Made by a program: the position numbers and the translations under genes. Below the pieces are notes generated by a model. The model saw nothing but the letters and a program-made list of their open reading frames with translations, was not told where the DNA came from and did not search any database. Below are positions 26,746 to 64,000 of a stretch of DNA of 64,000 nt, in pieces. Numbering within the stretch: the stretch's first letter is position 1; every line of letters begins with the position of its first letter. This DNA is from Hypomesus transpacificus (lineage: Eukaryota > Chordata > Actinopteri > Osmeriformes > Osmeridae): NCBI RefSeq assembly GCF_021917145.1, contig NC_061080.1, positions 4,260,693 through 4,324,692 on the forward strand, in the 5' to 3' direction.

Positions 26746-27415
26746 GCTTGGTAGTTGAGAATAATCTGAAGTCCTTTTCTGTGAAAACACTTGACAAGCC
26801 ATTATTTTTGCAATGCAGTTTCCGTGCAATATGCATGTAATATAATTGCTGGCCAGTGCATTAAAAGTATGTCCAGTTCAGAATTCTGCGTGATAAAAAA
26901 CAAGATCGTTGTGAGAGTATAACACTCACAAGCAAACTTTGTACACAAAATTACATCCAATAGCAGACTTGCAGCGATATGCGGATGAGGGAACTGTGAA
27001 AGCATGTGCTGTATGTTGCATCCAATTTTTTTTTTCTTCAGTTTATTATTAGTTTGCATCATTGTAAATAAGTCTGACCATTTTCATATCTCCAAAAAAC
27101 AAACCTTTTATTTGATTTTTTTCTGTCATTGTTGAAATTTTCGGTTTCAGAAACTGTTTTTTACTGTAAGAGCTTCAGTACGTCTGAGCTAGTTAGCTAG
27201 CTATAATCTGGAAGAAAAGCTAACACTACAAGAGATTTGTATTCATTTTTACGACATGTCCACTTTGTATCCACAACAACAGAGGGTGCCAAAAATGATG
27301 CTTTCGGTTATTTTAGTTACAATTGTATGTGCATGTTCTTTTATGTTCCTCAAAATAGTTTTGTTTCCAGAATGATTATACAAAAGTACATTTGGATAAT
27401 TACATGTATATGTAC

Positions 27416-27421
27416 AATAAA
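27416..27421 (+). terminator. Candidate nt5c2 poly(A) signal, distal
   Basis: AATAAA on the plus strand, followed within 30 bases by a T-rich and TGTG-containing stretch as expected for a cleavage site. Confidence 0.45.
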
Positions 27422-27769
27422 GCTCCTTTTTCCATCTTGTGCTGATTCTTCCTGTAATATTTTCTTTTCAAATCATTGAATTGATTCTGAACTTCATTTT
27501 TTGCTCTAGCTTTTTGTGCTAGCTTGGTGCTTTTACAACAACTCAACATCATGTCACGTATCTTTAAAAAAAAAAATAGGTCCATCGTCTTCCAATCTGG
27601 CCTTAGCCCATGTTAAGATGGTTATCACAAACCTAGGCATGGGATCAACTCTGAAAGTGAAGAAGAGTTTCAATTGACATGTAACACCTGAGAATGTTGA
27701 CAACTGAAGAAAAAAAACAACAAACGGAAAAAAACGAAAATATTAGTCTTTCTGTTAATCATTCACTTT

Positions 27770-27775
27770 TTTATT
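27770..27775 (-). terminator. Candidate cnnm2 poly(A) signal
   Basis: TTTATT on the plus strand reads AATAAA for the leftward cnnm2 transcript. If used, cnnm2 and nt5c2 end tail-to-tail about 350 bp apart. The cnnm2 3' UTR would be about 3.3 kb. Confidence 0.4.
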
Positions 27776-30700
27776 GGACCACCAACGACCAACCGGAGAG
27801 TGTGTGGTGATGTCCTCAGGTTGTGTGTGTGACATGGACAAGCATATAATATACAGTAGCAGCATCTGGAGACTTGGAGGAGCGATACAAACAGTGATGG
27901 AGGGGAGAGCACATTTGAACAAGTCTGAAAAGGTCATTCACTCCTATGTTGTTATTGGTATGCATTATTTTGTTTAAGGGGAAAGATTCTCCCAAAAGAG
28001 AATGGAAAACGGACATCTCTTTCCGTTGTCTTGTTTTTCTAACTGAAGCCTATAAACGGACAGTGGACATTCACACAGACCCTGCCATCCTTTTCAGTGT
28101 AAAGGAGTTTCTAGATTGACATTTGTTGGACTTATTTTGATACCCAAATTACTCCTCTTAAAACCAAGGTGTCAAAATAAGTCTTACCGTGATCAGACAT
28201 GCATTTTTTTCTGGCATAATGCTCTCCCTGAAATACAGTAGTTATTAAAGTGAGGCGTTGTGAAGTACAAATAAACCGTCTTCTAGCTTCATCGGCTATC
28301 TGGAATGATTGTTCCAGCAGAGCAGAGTTCACCTGATGCATTGGAACACTTGCAAGTAAACAACAACAAAAAGAAAACAACTTCTGGTCTGGTCAGTATT
28401 ATAACATATCTTACATATATAGTTACACGTATTAATTCTGTTTATATCAAAAGGACACCTCTGTGGAGTGGCTTGTGGGAAACTGGCCAGGCCTGTACGT
28501 TTACGTAATTTGTTTACATTCAGTAGCTCAGTTTTACTGATTTAGACATAGAGAAATGGCGCCCACTAGTGGTCAAAAGTTGGAATTTCTATTTTAAGCA
28601 TAAGAGAGTTAGTTGTCATGCTGTATCACAACTTTGAGGCAGATGTGCAACGATCTTATGGTAAAACGCTGCAGCGTGCATGTCTGCAGATCTAGGGTGA
28701 ATTGGATCAATATATATTTACATTAGAAGATAATATTTAAAAAATGAAATAGTCAAGGAAATAAAATAAAAATGTAGGAATCTATTTTAGATTTTGATTA
28801 ATAAAATATAGAAAACACTTTTCATCTACATGAAAAAGTAATTTCAAAGTTACTATCTTAGTGATACATCTCTAATTGCAGTTAATATAGGACTTTACAT
28901 TTGAATTTACATCCATCAGGGTCTCAATACAGTGTTTCCCAAAGAAAGCAAGTGATAAGTCTGGAAATCAATAGAGAAACAAAAAACAAAACAAAAAAAG
29001 ATTCCCTTGCAGATTTAAGTGAAAGACAACCAGTTTGTGGCTAAGATTTAAAAGGAAAAAATGTCTACTTACAATAACGTAGAACCATACAGTACATCAG
29101 TTGTACACATGAGCATCATTTCCGAAAATTCGAGTTGACCAAATAACGGGCAGGATTTAAATCAGGGGTTTTCTAGAGCAGAACTTCAACATGCCATTAT
29201 AATGCAGAGCAAATATCTTAATAAGTGTTTATTCAGTACCAAATACTACATGGATGTCACTCAGCTCAACATGAGCTAGAATCTGACCGTATCATGCCAC
29301 ACGCACACACACACGCACAGTTAGAAAGGGGCGCTCTCTTCACCACAGACAGAGTCATTCATGGACAAAGTTTGATGCCGCGGTTGCATTCTGATAAAGT
29401 CGACGATACGTGTTAGATGAGGTCATTAATACTGTGCAATTATCAAGTTTGATTATACATAAGACTGGCAACAACAGGACACATTTGGACATGCGCGCCT
29501 GCCGAGTCAGCTCTACCCATACACCCCCTAACCTCCTAAAACGACAGTTAAGAAACCGTAGGGCGATTCACGTGAACGATTACGTTTTAGTCTTCGACTA
29601 AATTCACAAAGGAGATATTCTGGTTCTCAATGCTTTTAGTCAAAGAATGAATCTAATCTGTCAGACAACCAGCTCTTATAAGACATGCATTCGTCTTATA
29701 ACGAAACAGCATCAAAATTCAAGTGAGGTCAAAGGGTGTATGTTCATTATACTTCAAACATAAAAAAGGACTATTTATTTGCAAACTGACCAACGACCAT
29801 TTTACCAGTGGACATTTTCAGCTCAGCAATTCTTCGAAATGAATATACAAACATACTTGCAGTACATACATACAAATACAGCTGTCAATTTAAAATACAG
29901 TGATTCTTTAATTCATAATCATCTCTTAAATAGAATGTGATTCATTGCACTTTGTTAAAATAATTAATCATGATTTTTTTAAAGGCAATAGTGTGATTTT
30001 TAAAAAGGTGAAAAAGATACTGTTCCATAAGCCTGATTTAGGGTAATAGTAAAAATAACAAGATCTGTAATATACATTTATGCAAAAGACCCTCACCTAT
30101 TCATATACATACATGTTTGTGAAACTACACATACATATGCAGCAGGTCCTTGATATGTCATATGTAGGACACAAAAACATCTGTGTACATGCCCATGCGT
30201 GTTTGTATGCCACTATATGTCATATCTATCTCCAAGCTCACATATACATACAAATATAAAATAAATAAATACAAGAAAACGTTCTTGGTTCATGGGTTTC
30301 ATGGTGCGTATCAAAGCGGTATCCCTTACAGTCTTTGACTAACCATTTTGTCTCCTCGCTCTGGTGCTTGCCTGAAGTCCTTTCTGTCGTTATTGAATCA
30401 GTCCCTGAAGATGGAAAGGTGTCCGAGCGCGTGTGTGCGAAGGTGTCCGAGCGCGTGTGTGCGAAGGTGTCCGAGCGCGTGTGTGCGAGTGGGGGTGTGA
30501 GTCGACACGCGCAAACGTGTAATCGTGTATGTGTGTGTGAGTGAATGTGTGTGACAGAGAGAGAGAGACTCGTAGGTAGTATAGACAGAGACGGAAAGAG
30601 ATGGATTCCAAAATTGTGTGTGTGCCTGTGTGTGTGTGTTTCTGGTATATCTGGAAAGGGGGGGGGACCAAAGTCTTTGGCCTTGAAAGCGGACAGGTTG

Positions 30701-31120
30701 GGTGGGCACGCACACTGACAGTCGTCCCATCTATCAAAGTCACAGGAGGTGATTGTCCAAACATCTCATCCACACTTACAGGAGGCAGGGGGGGGGGGTC
30801 TTAGGAGAGTTTGGGGCAGGGGGGGAGGGGGGGTGGAGGTTAGGCGCCCCACAAAGTACTGCCCCTTTCCCCGCCAGCCCCCTTGGGGCAGGTTCCCCCG
30901 GGCCAGGTGGGTGGGTGAGGGCCTCCTCCACCCCCTGTCCTCCCTGTCCCCTCATCCCCCACTTCTCCTCCATCAAGGGGGAAGATTAGGAGATCAAGTT
31001 TGGAGGGGCGGGGGGGTTGAGCATACAGACCCAGAGCAGAGGGTACGGGTGGGCGTGTGTGTGTGGGGGGGTGGGTCATTCTCCCTCCTCTCCCCCAGCC
31101 TCCACCGCCCCTTGGGGGGG
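27776..31120 (-). other. Probable cnnm2 3' untranslated region
   Basis: AT-rich sequence with no supported coding exon. A further minus-strand AATAAA (TTTATT on plus) occurs near 29227, and a triplicated GTGTCCGAGCGCGTGTGTGCGA unit lies at about 30420-30487. The region nearest the stop codon (30660-31120) is G-rich. Extent is inference. Confidence 0.45.
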
Positions 31121-53358
<22,238 letters not shown>

Positions 53359-54529
53359 GTTGATAATGGGCAACCTCTTGAATGAAAAGGGCTTTTAAAA
53401 ATCAGAGCCAATCGGAGTCCGCCTTCATCTCCGCCGAGGGTTGCCGTGACTTCTGCATCGGGACCTGCCTGGCTTCACTACGCGTCCAAAACTGATTACT
53501 CCTTAGAGCGCAGGGCTATGTGCGAACTCGTGCCTCCCCCGATGTTCTCTAGACAGGCTAGGGCTGTATCCAATCCAGTGCAGAAACTGGACAGGGGCGG
53601 GGTGTTCGCGGCCGTTCCAACAAATGAAATTCCAAAACAAGCGCACCTCATACAAAAAGCTAGAGACAGGACTTTCCTCGTGACTTTTCCTGATGGATTT
53701 CTGGTGCGACCCATACATAATGAAAGCGACAGATCCATAGTTTGTTTGGCGAGTGAACGATGTCTATTTCACGAGCAAGCTGTGCAGCGAGTTGACTATT
53801 CTTCAAGCTACAGCGGTTTGTATGCAGCCATATAACCATATGTAGCCTATACATTCTACAAAAGACCATTCATACGGAAGGGTTGTTTAATGATCAAGAG
53901 GTAATCTTATAAATCGTATATATAAATCTGTATAAATCTACATCTAACAAAACAAAAATATCACACATTGTCAGTGCAATGGGCAATGATGTAATGGTTA
54001 TTGTTGAAGTGGATTTTCTACTGAAATGAAGGGTAGTTAAAAGTGAGTAGGCCTATAGCATACTGAAGGCAAGAAATCCTGCCCCTATCATCAACTTCTC
54101 TATCGCTGAGTATCGCTGTTAGTGACAACATAATGATTGTGTTGAAGTGTAGCCGTGCTTAAACGATTCACAATTTCGTGCAATTAAATCAGTCGTGAGA
54201 AATTGAGAAAAGTCTTCATGATAAATTATGTAAATCAGTGTAACAAATATTCGCATGACATACAATCACTGTAATTCTAAAATGTCATTGAAACTTAATT
54301 GTCTAGAAAATAATTAAGTGGCTACAAGGCTTAATTGTGGTGTAGGCTAGCCTATAGACCAGATTACAATTCTTCAAACTGAAATAAGATGAACAACAGA
54401 TATATAACTATGTATACCATAACAATCACGTTATTACTTTCATAAATTTGACATAATTTTATATAATTTTGTAGATATAGTAGCTTATACGATGTAGGCT
54501 TCAATATGTCGGTCCTCAATCCGCTTCTG
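53359..54529 (-). other. Spacer between as3mt 3' end and cnnm2 start
   Basis: as3mt and cnnm2 are in tandem, so this 1.17 kb holds the as3mt 3' UTR and the cnnm2 promoter and 5' UTR. No minus-strand AATAAA was found; a TATAAA variant lies near 54458. No TATA box is obvious just upstream of the cnnm2 ATG. Confidence 0.5.
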
Positions 54530-56017
54530 TCATTTGCAGCAGGAAGATTTAGCTCCACAGCACGGCCCAGTGGCCACCGGCGGACTTGCAGTCTCCAGCT
54601 GCAGGACCAGTTCGAATGGATTCACTGTGCAGACCTACAGAACGATAACTTATTTTTCATTCATGTTTTTCATCCGTTTCATTGTTAATGTTTGGCTGTA
54701 TACTATTTTCTATTCAATGTATTTTCAACTGAGAGTCCAATTAACCGGCATTGAACACAGTGTATATAGAACTGTGTATGAAAAACATTAATTGTAAAAG
54801 ATTCCAAAGCCCAAGTGGACTACCTTTTGCTTTCTTATAGCAGTGGTTGTGCTCCATACACGCTGCATGTACCATAAACATTTATGACAACACAAGCAGG
54901 TAAACAACCTTGTATTGACAATGACCTGGAGGTCATGAGTAAATAATGAAATAGATAGTCTTAAAATAGATAGTCCAAAGTTCAAAACTGACTTAACCAG
55001 TTAATTTTCGAATCAGGATTGAAACACCCAAATGAAGCCCACCTGGAAAACAATTTTCTTGAAAATATCACCCCCCCCCCAAAAAAAACACACACATTCC
55101 AGGAAATGTTGAAGGAAAACACCTCCTGGAAAGTATAAACAAACCAGAAATAGTGTGTTTGTGACCATAAGGAGCCGATAAGATGGCATTCCATTTTGCG
55201 GTGGAGAAGAACATTCCTTCCTGTCCAAGGTCCCCAGCAGGATTCCAAAGTCTGGTTATGAGTCGAAGACAGCTGCTCGACCTTGTCTCTCCAGCTCTGT
55301 CAGCTTGCATGTGTTTGTGTGAATATGGGTGTGTGTATTTGGTGATGAGGATGACACCGGTGTCTGTTGAGGTGCGGGCGTATTTACATTTAGTCATTTT
55401 AGCAGACGCTCTTATCCAGAGCGACTTACAGTAAGTACAGGGACATTCCCCCGAGGCAAGTAGGGTGAAGTGCCTTGCCCAAGGACACAACGTCATTTGG
55501 CTTGGCGGGGAATCGATCCGGCAACCTTCTGATTACTAGTCCGACTCCCTCACCGCTCAGCCATCTGACTCCCTATTTAAGTTGAGTGTGAACACAGTGC
55601 CTGTGTGAGCGGTTGTGTGCGCGTGTGTAGGTGTTGATGAGGACTAGCAGTGTGTGTGGTTTGGCACAGAGAGAGACCGTCCCTGCAGTGTGTGGGTGTG
55701 GCACGAGCAAGAAGAGGATACTTTCCGCTCTCTCCACACTGCCCTCTAGTGCTCAGCTGACTCACCCTGAAGTCTAAAAGCACATGGAACGCCACACCTT
55801 GGTGAATACATCACCGTGTCATTTGGCCAGGCGTTAGAAGGACCCACCTTGGGTTTGACAGCACAGGATCCAGCAGGGACCCCCGGAGGCTGGAAGATGA
55901 ACTCCTCACGGAACCGAGAATGAGCCAGGACGTTAGCCACCTCCGCACTCACCTCCACCACCTCGTCCACCTGTGTTGAGGCGAAGAGGGAGACAAGAGA
56001 GAGAGAGAGAGCGAGAG

Positions 56018-56055
<38 letters not shown>

Positions 56056-57795
56056 ACGGAAGCAGATGGTGAAAGACAGAATAAATATGTCCTTCTAAAA
56101 AAAACGTAATCGAATAAACCGAGATACTGGACAAGATCGCTCACATCTGTTTTCCCCACTAACCTTGAACGTGTACCGACAGTCGAAACGCAGACTGTCT
56201 CCTGCCCCAGTGATGTTGCCGTTGTAGATGACCAGGGAGCTCCCAGAGCTGCCTTTACGAACCTTGAAGAGACGGTATGTGGCAGAAGCAAACTGGAAGT
56301 CACCTGTCAATCCAGAGAACAAGAGAAAGAAAGAAATTGAATGGTAAAACCCAGGAATGGCACATTTAGAAAAATAAAAAATAAATCTCATGACTACTAG
56401 ATATTTATTCATGCTGATTCGTTACTGTAAATGAGGAAAACAAAATGGGCATTGTTGTTTTCAAAGAGCATTGATTTAACTCACCCAGAAGGGCCTCCAG
56501 TTCCTTGTTGTTCACGGCGATGACACTGGCTGTGACCAATTGCGGGGTACTGAAGCCCACCTCCTCAGCCAATTGCAAAAGATCCTGCCACCATAGGGCT
56601 CCGCCCAAACACTCACCTACAAATCACAGGGACGGAATAGAGCATAACTTACCCACTAAAAGTCGTAAATCAATGTGAATCATTCTCAGCAATATATTCA
56701 GCTCGAGCTGCTCTGGCACTGGTTGGTTCAAGCGAAAATGTCAGGAAGTGTTATTGTACCATGTCTTGATTAGCTTGATACAACTGTAACTATTGAACCC
56801 CAAGGGAGGTTACTCTTGTCGTACACACCCCACAAGACCGTGTGGTCCTTAATCTCCCGCGTGAGTCTTGCACTGCTGTAGACATCACTGAAGTACAGCT
56901 CACCCCCATCCTGAAAACAAAGGCAGGGTTACTGGACTGGTGGCTAAATGTGACAGACAGGAAGATAAGATGACGGGACCTTTGATGACACGTCTCACAG
57001 AGTAGGAACAGAAGGCGATTGTTTGTCGGAGATAAGAGCACCTTAAGAACTTTGTATGCTTCACTCAGTACTCTCTTCTTGTCCGGAGACAGATTTACCA
57101 CACAGTTGGATCTATAAAACGACAAATACAATTTAACCAGCAACAACAACTATTCTTTACGTAAGACTCCTTGCGATTAGTCCAATGGCTCGACGGGACG
57201 TTAAAGTGCTTCTCTCCACATGGGGTCTGTTGAACATGATTACTTACATAATCACATCAAAGGAGTTCTCCTTCAGGCCCGCATCAGTTAGAGCTTCAAT
57301 GTAGCCCTGGACAAAGTCCACGTTGGGCTTCTCGAAACCAAAGTCCAGCATGTGGTGGTCAATGAACTTCCTGGCCACCTCAAGCTAAAGCAGAAGAAGA
57401 CAAATGAACTGCTACTCGAGAACCTTACAGACAGCCTGTCAACAACCACACATTGTTCGGTCCAGACCAAACTCCACGGTCAACACCAGGGACAAAACAA
57501 CATGATGGGGAGCGACAGCTAGCTGACTGTTTCACCAGGTGTTCAGGACCGGGCTACGTTGAGACTGATGGTGACCCCTCGTCTGTACCTGGTCCGGGGT
57601 CATGTCGATGCCGGTGACGTGGCCCCTCTCTCCCACCATCTGACTGAGCATGTAGCAGTCCCGGCCACTGCCACTTCCCAGGTCCAGAACCCTGCAGCCT
57701 TCCAGGCACTCTGGCACCACCAGCCCACATCCATAGTACCTGGAGGGACAGAGACAGGTGTGCGTTTGTGTGTGTGTGAGGTAGAGTGTGTGTGT

Positions 57796-57837
<42 letters not shown>

Positions 57838-58506
57838 GAGAGGAGACACTGAATAAGAATTGAACAAAAAAGGATGAATGAGACTGACTTTTGACTGCGA
57901 GTGTGTTTTAGAAAGAGATGTGGAAATTGTGAGCGTGTTCCTGGATGTCTGTACACACTTGGCTGTAACCTCAGGGTGAACCCTCTTCAACGCCTGTCTG
58001 ATGTGGGCTGGGATAGGTTGAGTAGGAGCAACACAGGCGTTGCTCTTAAGGTCAGATGTGTTCTTTAGAATATTTCCATAATAGTCCTGAAAGATTGTGA
58101 TAAAATGATTTCATAAAAATATATGCAAACTGTTATACATGAATAGTGACTTACTGTGCTATGTAAATACTTACCTTGACATCCACATGAGTAGTTGAAC
58201 CGACGAATCCACTGGAAAATTCCCTACAGCGACATCAGACATACATTAAACAAATGTAATGTAAAGTTTTGGGGGCAATGTTTATACTTATTCAGATCGA
58301 TTGTCCTGATAATAGGCCTATTGATAAACAAACGCGTAGCTACAGGATTAGAGGGAAATCTGGATAACTGTACAGTTGTGTACATTGTCTGCAAATCTGA
58401 TCCGCTTTATAATTATTGTCGTTTTGACACTGCAAATACATTGTCGCCAACATAACTGTGGCCAAATGCAAACTTACCCAGTTTTCGAACCTTTAGTTTC
58501 TGTCAT
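54530..58506 (-). CDS. as3mt: Arsenite methyltransferase (AS3MT)
   Basis: Eleven exons on the minus strand: 58506-58478, 58223-58175, 58086-57959, 57739-57589, 57384-57248, 57111-57042, 56910-56829, 56616-56485, 56303-56164, 55970-55848, 54634-54530 (1146 nt, 381 aa; human 375), all junctions in phase. The cytosolic enzyme transfers methyl groups from S-adenosylmethionine to trivalent arsenic. The SAM site shows as VLDLGSGSGRDCYMLS (about 86-101) and GHVTGIDM (108-115). Cysteines 44, 73, 168 and 218 match human Cys32, 61, 156 and 206, the arsenic-binding and catalytic set, with a constant 12-residue offset. The last exon encodes VCTVNPFEL and ends in PCCGAKSSCCK, like the Cys-rich human tail. 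It lies 1.2 kb beyond exon 10, across an intron holding a SINE. An in-frame stop precedes the ATG, so the start is well supported. Confidence 0.95.
54635..55847 (-). other. as3mt intron 10
   Basis: 1.2 kb intron separating the Cys-rich last exon from the rest of the gene. A SINE in gene-sense orientation occupies about 55382-55575 and TG-rich sequence follows to 55665. A C-run then A-run lies at about 55071-55088. Confidence 0.85.
55382..55575 (-). mobile_element. tRNA-derived SINE, copy 3
   Basis: Minus orientation in as3mt intron 10, so sense to the gene. It carries the complete head, body and tail shared with the other three copies, including GGATCGATTCCCC as a B-box-like site and a TTTACATTTAGTCA-type end. 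Confidence 0.9.
55999..56053. repeat. (GA)n microsatellite
   Basis: About 55 bp of GA-rich repeat in as3mt intron 9, just upstream (in transcript sense) of the exon 10 acceptor. Confidence 0.85.
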
Positions 58507-58819
58507 GGCACGTTTGTAGAGCGCTGAAGCCGTCCGAAGAAATCTAAGAGTTCAGTTATCTCAGAGCCATATCAAAATATGGTTTATCTTTCCTTCTTCT
58601 TCATTGACTTCTGGTTGGTGTATCGATCTAACTGTAAAGGTAGCCAGGCCTCTACGCATACACCGCCACCTACTGTACTGGGATAGTTCAAACAGTCAAC
58701 ATTGTAATTCGTGTCACCTTAAACTGTCTATGGCTTTTATCGTGCCTTATTCATTTCATAATGTATCCCAAAGCAATGTCAATAAACCAACAAAAAGAGT
58801 CTCGGCATTTCAGGGTATG

Positions 58820-58825
58820 TTTATT
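58820..58825 (-). terminator. Candidate wbp1l poly(A) signal
   Basis: TTTATT on plus, AATAAA on minus, about 2.0 kb after the wbp1l stop codon and 300 bp before the as3mt start. Confidence 0.35.
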
Positions 58826-59689
58826 AAACGTGTCTATTTAGCTGGTGATGGGTTGCTGACACGAGAAAACAAACATGATCGAACATGTAAATACCCTTGA
58901 AGCTGAAAACAGAACTAAATAATGTCTTTGGCTTGCTGCCCCTGCATACAACTTTGAAATATTCGAGTGTCCATCAGATAATTCATCAGCGGTTGGTGGG
59001 CTAGAGTAGGCTATAGGCTAGGGTTCACTCCCGCGTGATTTAATATATTGTGGAAATGCATGTAAAAGATGCATATTTAATTCTGCTTGAAATACCAGCA
59101 GTTATAGTTGGAAGTCTATAACTTGTCTTAAACTTATAGCTTTAGTTTTGAGCTTTAGTTCGTGGGGAAGAACATCGCAGAACAGTGCCCCACAATGTAA
59201 AAACCACAAATGTCAAAATGAAACAACCAGTGATATTACTTGTATACAACCATCGTAGCTAGGTTTGTGTATTTCCATTAGAATGGTGTGCTTTGTAGGT
59301 GTGCTCAAAGATTCATATAAAACATTCTGCTAAGATATTATGATGCTTATGTGTAAGCATTACAAGTCATTTACAATACCTCAGCAGCATTGAACTATTA
59401 AGGCAAGGCCATGGATTTACAAACAATTAAATGCACACTTCTAAAACCTTTATGTCCAATTATCTGTAAAGCTTGAGAGTTCTAGTAACATCAATTCAAT
59501 GAATACAAGTTACATTTCACTCAAACTCATGTTCAACAAAAATGTTTTGGAAACGTATATTGTACCTGTTTTCTCATACAGACCATTTTAGCATAACATT
59601 TAATCAAGCCTTTAAAAGTTAAATTACGTAAGGCCTCTAACCACTCTAACAAACACAGAAATGCTTCTTTTTTTTCTGGCACAGTACAA

Positions 59690-59849
59690 TCAATAGGTGT
59701 GTTCGACTTTATGCAGCGCCGGCGTCGCCGACAGTCGCCTGCAGCCGGCTGCCTTGAAGCTGAGAATGCCATTGGCTGCTTCAAGTCAGCCGGACTGCAG
59801 GCACCTGCAAGCGACTTCGGTGCTGCATGAATTCGAACACATCTATTGA
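59690..59849. mobile_element. Palindromic MITE
   Basis: Outer ends TCAATAGGTGTGTTCGA and TTCGAACACATCTATTGA are inverted copies. Inner arms (GCCTGCAGCCGGCTGCCTTGAAGC and its partner AGTCAGCCGGACTGCAGGC) are also inverted, so 160 bp can fold on itself. No coding capacity. The transposase superfamily cannot be assigned safely; the flanks are too short to define a target duplication. Confidence 0.7.
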
Positions 59850-60849
59850 TTCAATGGAGTAGACCATCGTTGAGAGAAAGGGCCAATCAGGGGCCTTGAT
59901 GAGAGGACGTAATTGATAACCACTATATGCGTTACATGCACTTTCCGATGCATGATTTAATCTCACACCGCAGCAAACAAAACATGAACACGTTGACATA
60001 ACAGAACAATAACAGACTTTGGTGTAAATTAAGACTGGATTTGTCAAAACATGATCTTAGTGTGATTACACTCTATTTTATAGCTCTTTTAATTATTTAT
60101 GTGCAAAATATAAATTGCTTCACACTTCCAGCCCTCCCAATCACAAACAGGGGGGAAGACATGGCTATGTGACATGTGGTGTTACCTCCTAGAAAGCACT
60201 TTAAGAAGCGACAAAAACTCTTCTACCACAACTTCCCACACAGGTCCTGTGCTTGGTGTCCCTGCCCTGTTTCAAACTAGAAAAAGCACACCTCTCCACA
60301 CAATCTCCCTGTCCCCGTTTGGTGGTCCAGTACCATTCTCCCTCACTTCCTACCGCCGCACAGGAAGGAGCCGTGATTGGTCGGTTACGTGTCAGAATGG
60401 CTGTGGTCTCCCAGCGTGGTCAGTCGTCGACCGTTTTCGTTGACCCCGACAGTGTGGCACCCTGTGTGAGTATCAACACTGTGTCACCTGATTCCTCTGG
60501 TCGAGGACTGGGGAGGAGAAGGAAAGGGGGAAGACATTTGCGTGGCTCGACCTGTGTGACAGGTTGTTGAAGGGGGATTTTCCATCTCTTATGCAGTAAG
60601 GCTGCCATGACAGTATGGCCCGGGGAGCTCACAATAGTCACACACGCGCGCATGACATCAGACAGACACATTACATTCTCACAGAAAAAAAAACACACCC
60701 GCAGTAGTCTCTTGAAAGGCATTTCCGATCGCCCCCCCCCCCCCCCCCCACACGCACACACACAAACACGTCTTGTATTGTCTTCTGTTGGTCTCTCTTA
60801 TCTCTTTCCTCTCCCCTCCTCGGTGAAGGCGTAGCTTGGCTTGGTCAGC

Positions 60850-64000
<3,151 letters not shown>

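Larger units (their letters stand above)
23868..27440 (+). other. Probable nt5c2 3' untranslated region
   Basis: About 3.6 kb after the stop codon with no further coding exon. It begins GAGG-rich and contains a C-rich minisatellite, a poly-A run at about 24551-24572, and two plus-strand AATAAA signals (26740 and 27416). Extent is inferred from these signals. Confidence 0.5.
58507..60849 (-). other. as3mt promoter region and probable wbp1l 3' UTR
   Basis: 2.3 kb between two minus-strand genes. An AATAAA for the leftward wbp1l transcript (TTTATT at 58820-58825) suggests most of it is wbp1l 3' UTR. It contains a palindromic MITE (59690-59849) and C/CA runs (60730-60770). No CYP17A1 or BORCS7 exon was found. 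Confidence 0.5.

Noticed and set aside
55760-55772. Alternative as3mt last exon at a TTTTAG acceptor giving a Thr-Ser-Gly-stop ending
   Set aside because: It would drop the conserved NPFEL...CCGAKSSCC tail. The exon at 54634-54530 joins in phase and matches the human C-terminus.

Overview
The window is teleost fish nuclear DNA. It holds five intron-rich genes with GT-AG introns (one apparent GC-AG), long AT-rich 3' untranslated regions, abundant CA/CT/G-rich microsatellites, Tc1/mariner-type MITEs, and four copies of a tRNA-derived SINE whose 3' tail is of a kind widespread in teleosts. I rebuilt each gene by joining exons across splice sites and checking reading phase at every junction. Each exon sum is a whole number of codons and gives a protein close in length to the human orthologue. 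The species cannot be named from the sequence.

Layout from left to right. 1-1.8 kb: no gene; one MITE and TG repeats. 1.8-6.96 kb, minus: ina (alpha-internexin), 3 exons, long 3' UTR on the left, TATA box on the right. 7.0-8.1 kb: intergenic. About 8.1-27.4 kb, plus: nt5c2 (cytosolic purine 5'-nucleotidase II), 17 coding exons, 558 aa. About 27.8-53.4 kb, minus: cnnm2 (magnesium transport mediator), 8 coding exons, 863 aa, a 13.8-kb first intron full of satellites and simple repeats, tail-to-tail with nt5c2. 54.5-58.5 kb, minus: as3mt (arsenite methyltransferase), 11 exons, 381 aa. About 58.8-63.5 kb, minus: wbp1l, last three coding exons; the first exon lies beyond the right edge.

The order and relative orientations wbp1l - as3mt - cnnm2 - nt5c2 - ina match human 10q24.32 as I know it (WBP1L - CYP17A1 - BORCS7 - AS3MT - CNNM2 - NT5C2 - INA), read in reverse. 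CYP17A1 and BORCS7 are not seen between as3mt and wbp1l, where only 2.3 kb is available. The genes act separately: cytoskeleton, purine nucleotide turnover, Mg2+ homeostasis, arsenic detoxification, and a WW-ligand membrane adaptor. Their linkage is ancient synteny, not an operon.

I found no novel multi-gene system, no CRISPR array, no tRNA or rRNA gene and no intact transposase or viral gene. The observations most worth checking are a 40-bp tandem duplication of the nt5c2 exon 4 splice acceptor, a GC-AG intron in cnnm2, an Ala/Pro-rich insertion in the CNNM2 C-terminus, the missing CYP17A1/BORCS7 interval, and a roughly 390-bp purine-only tract next to a cnnm2 splice acceptor.
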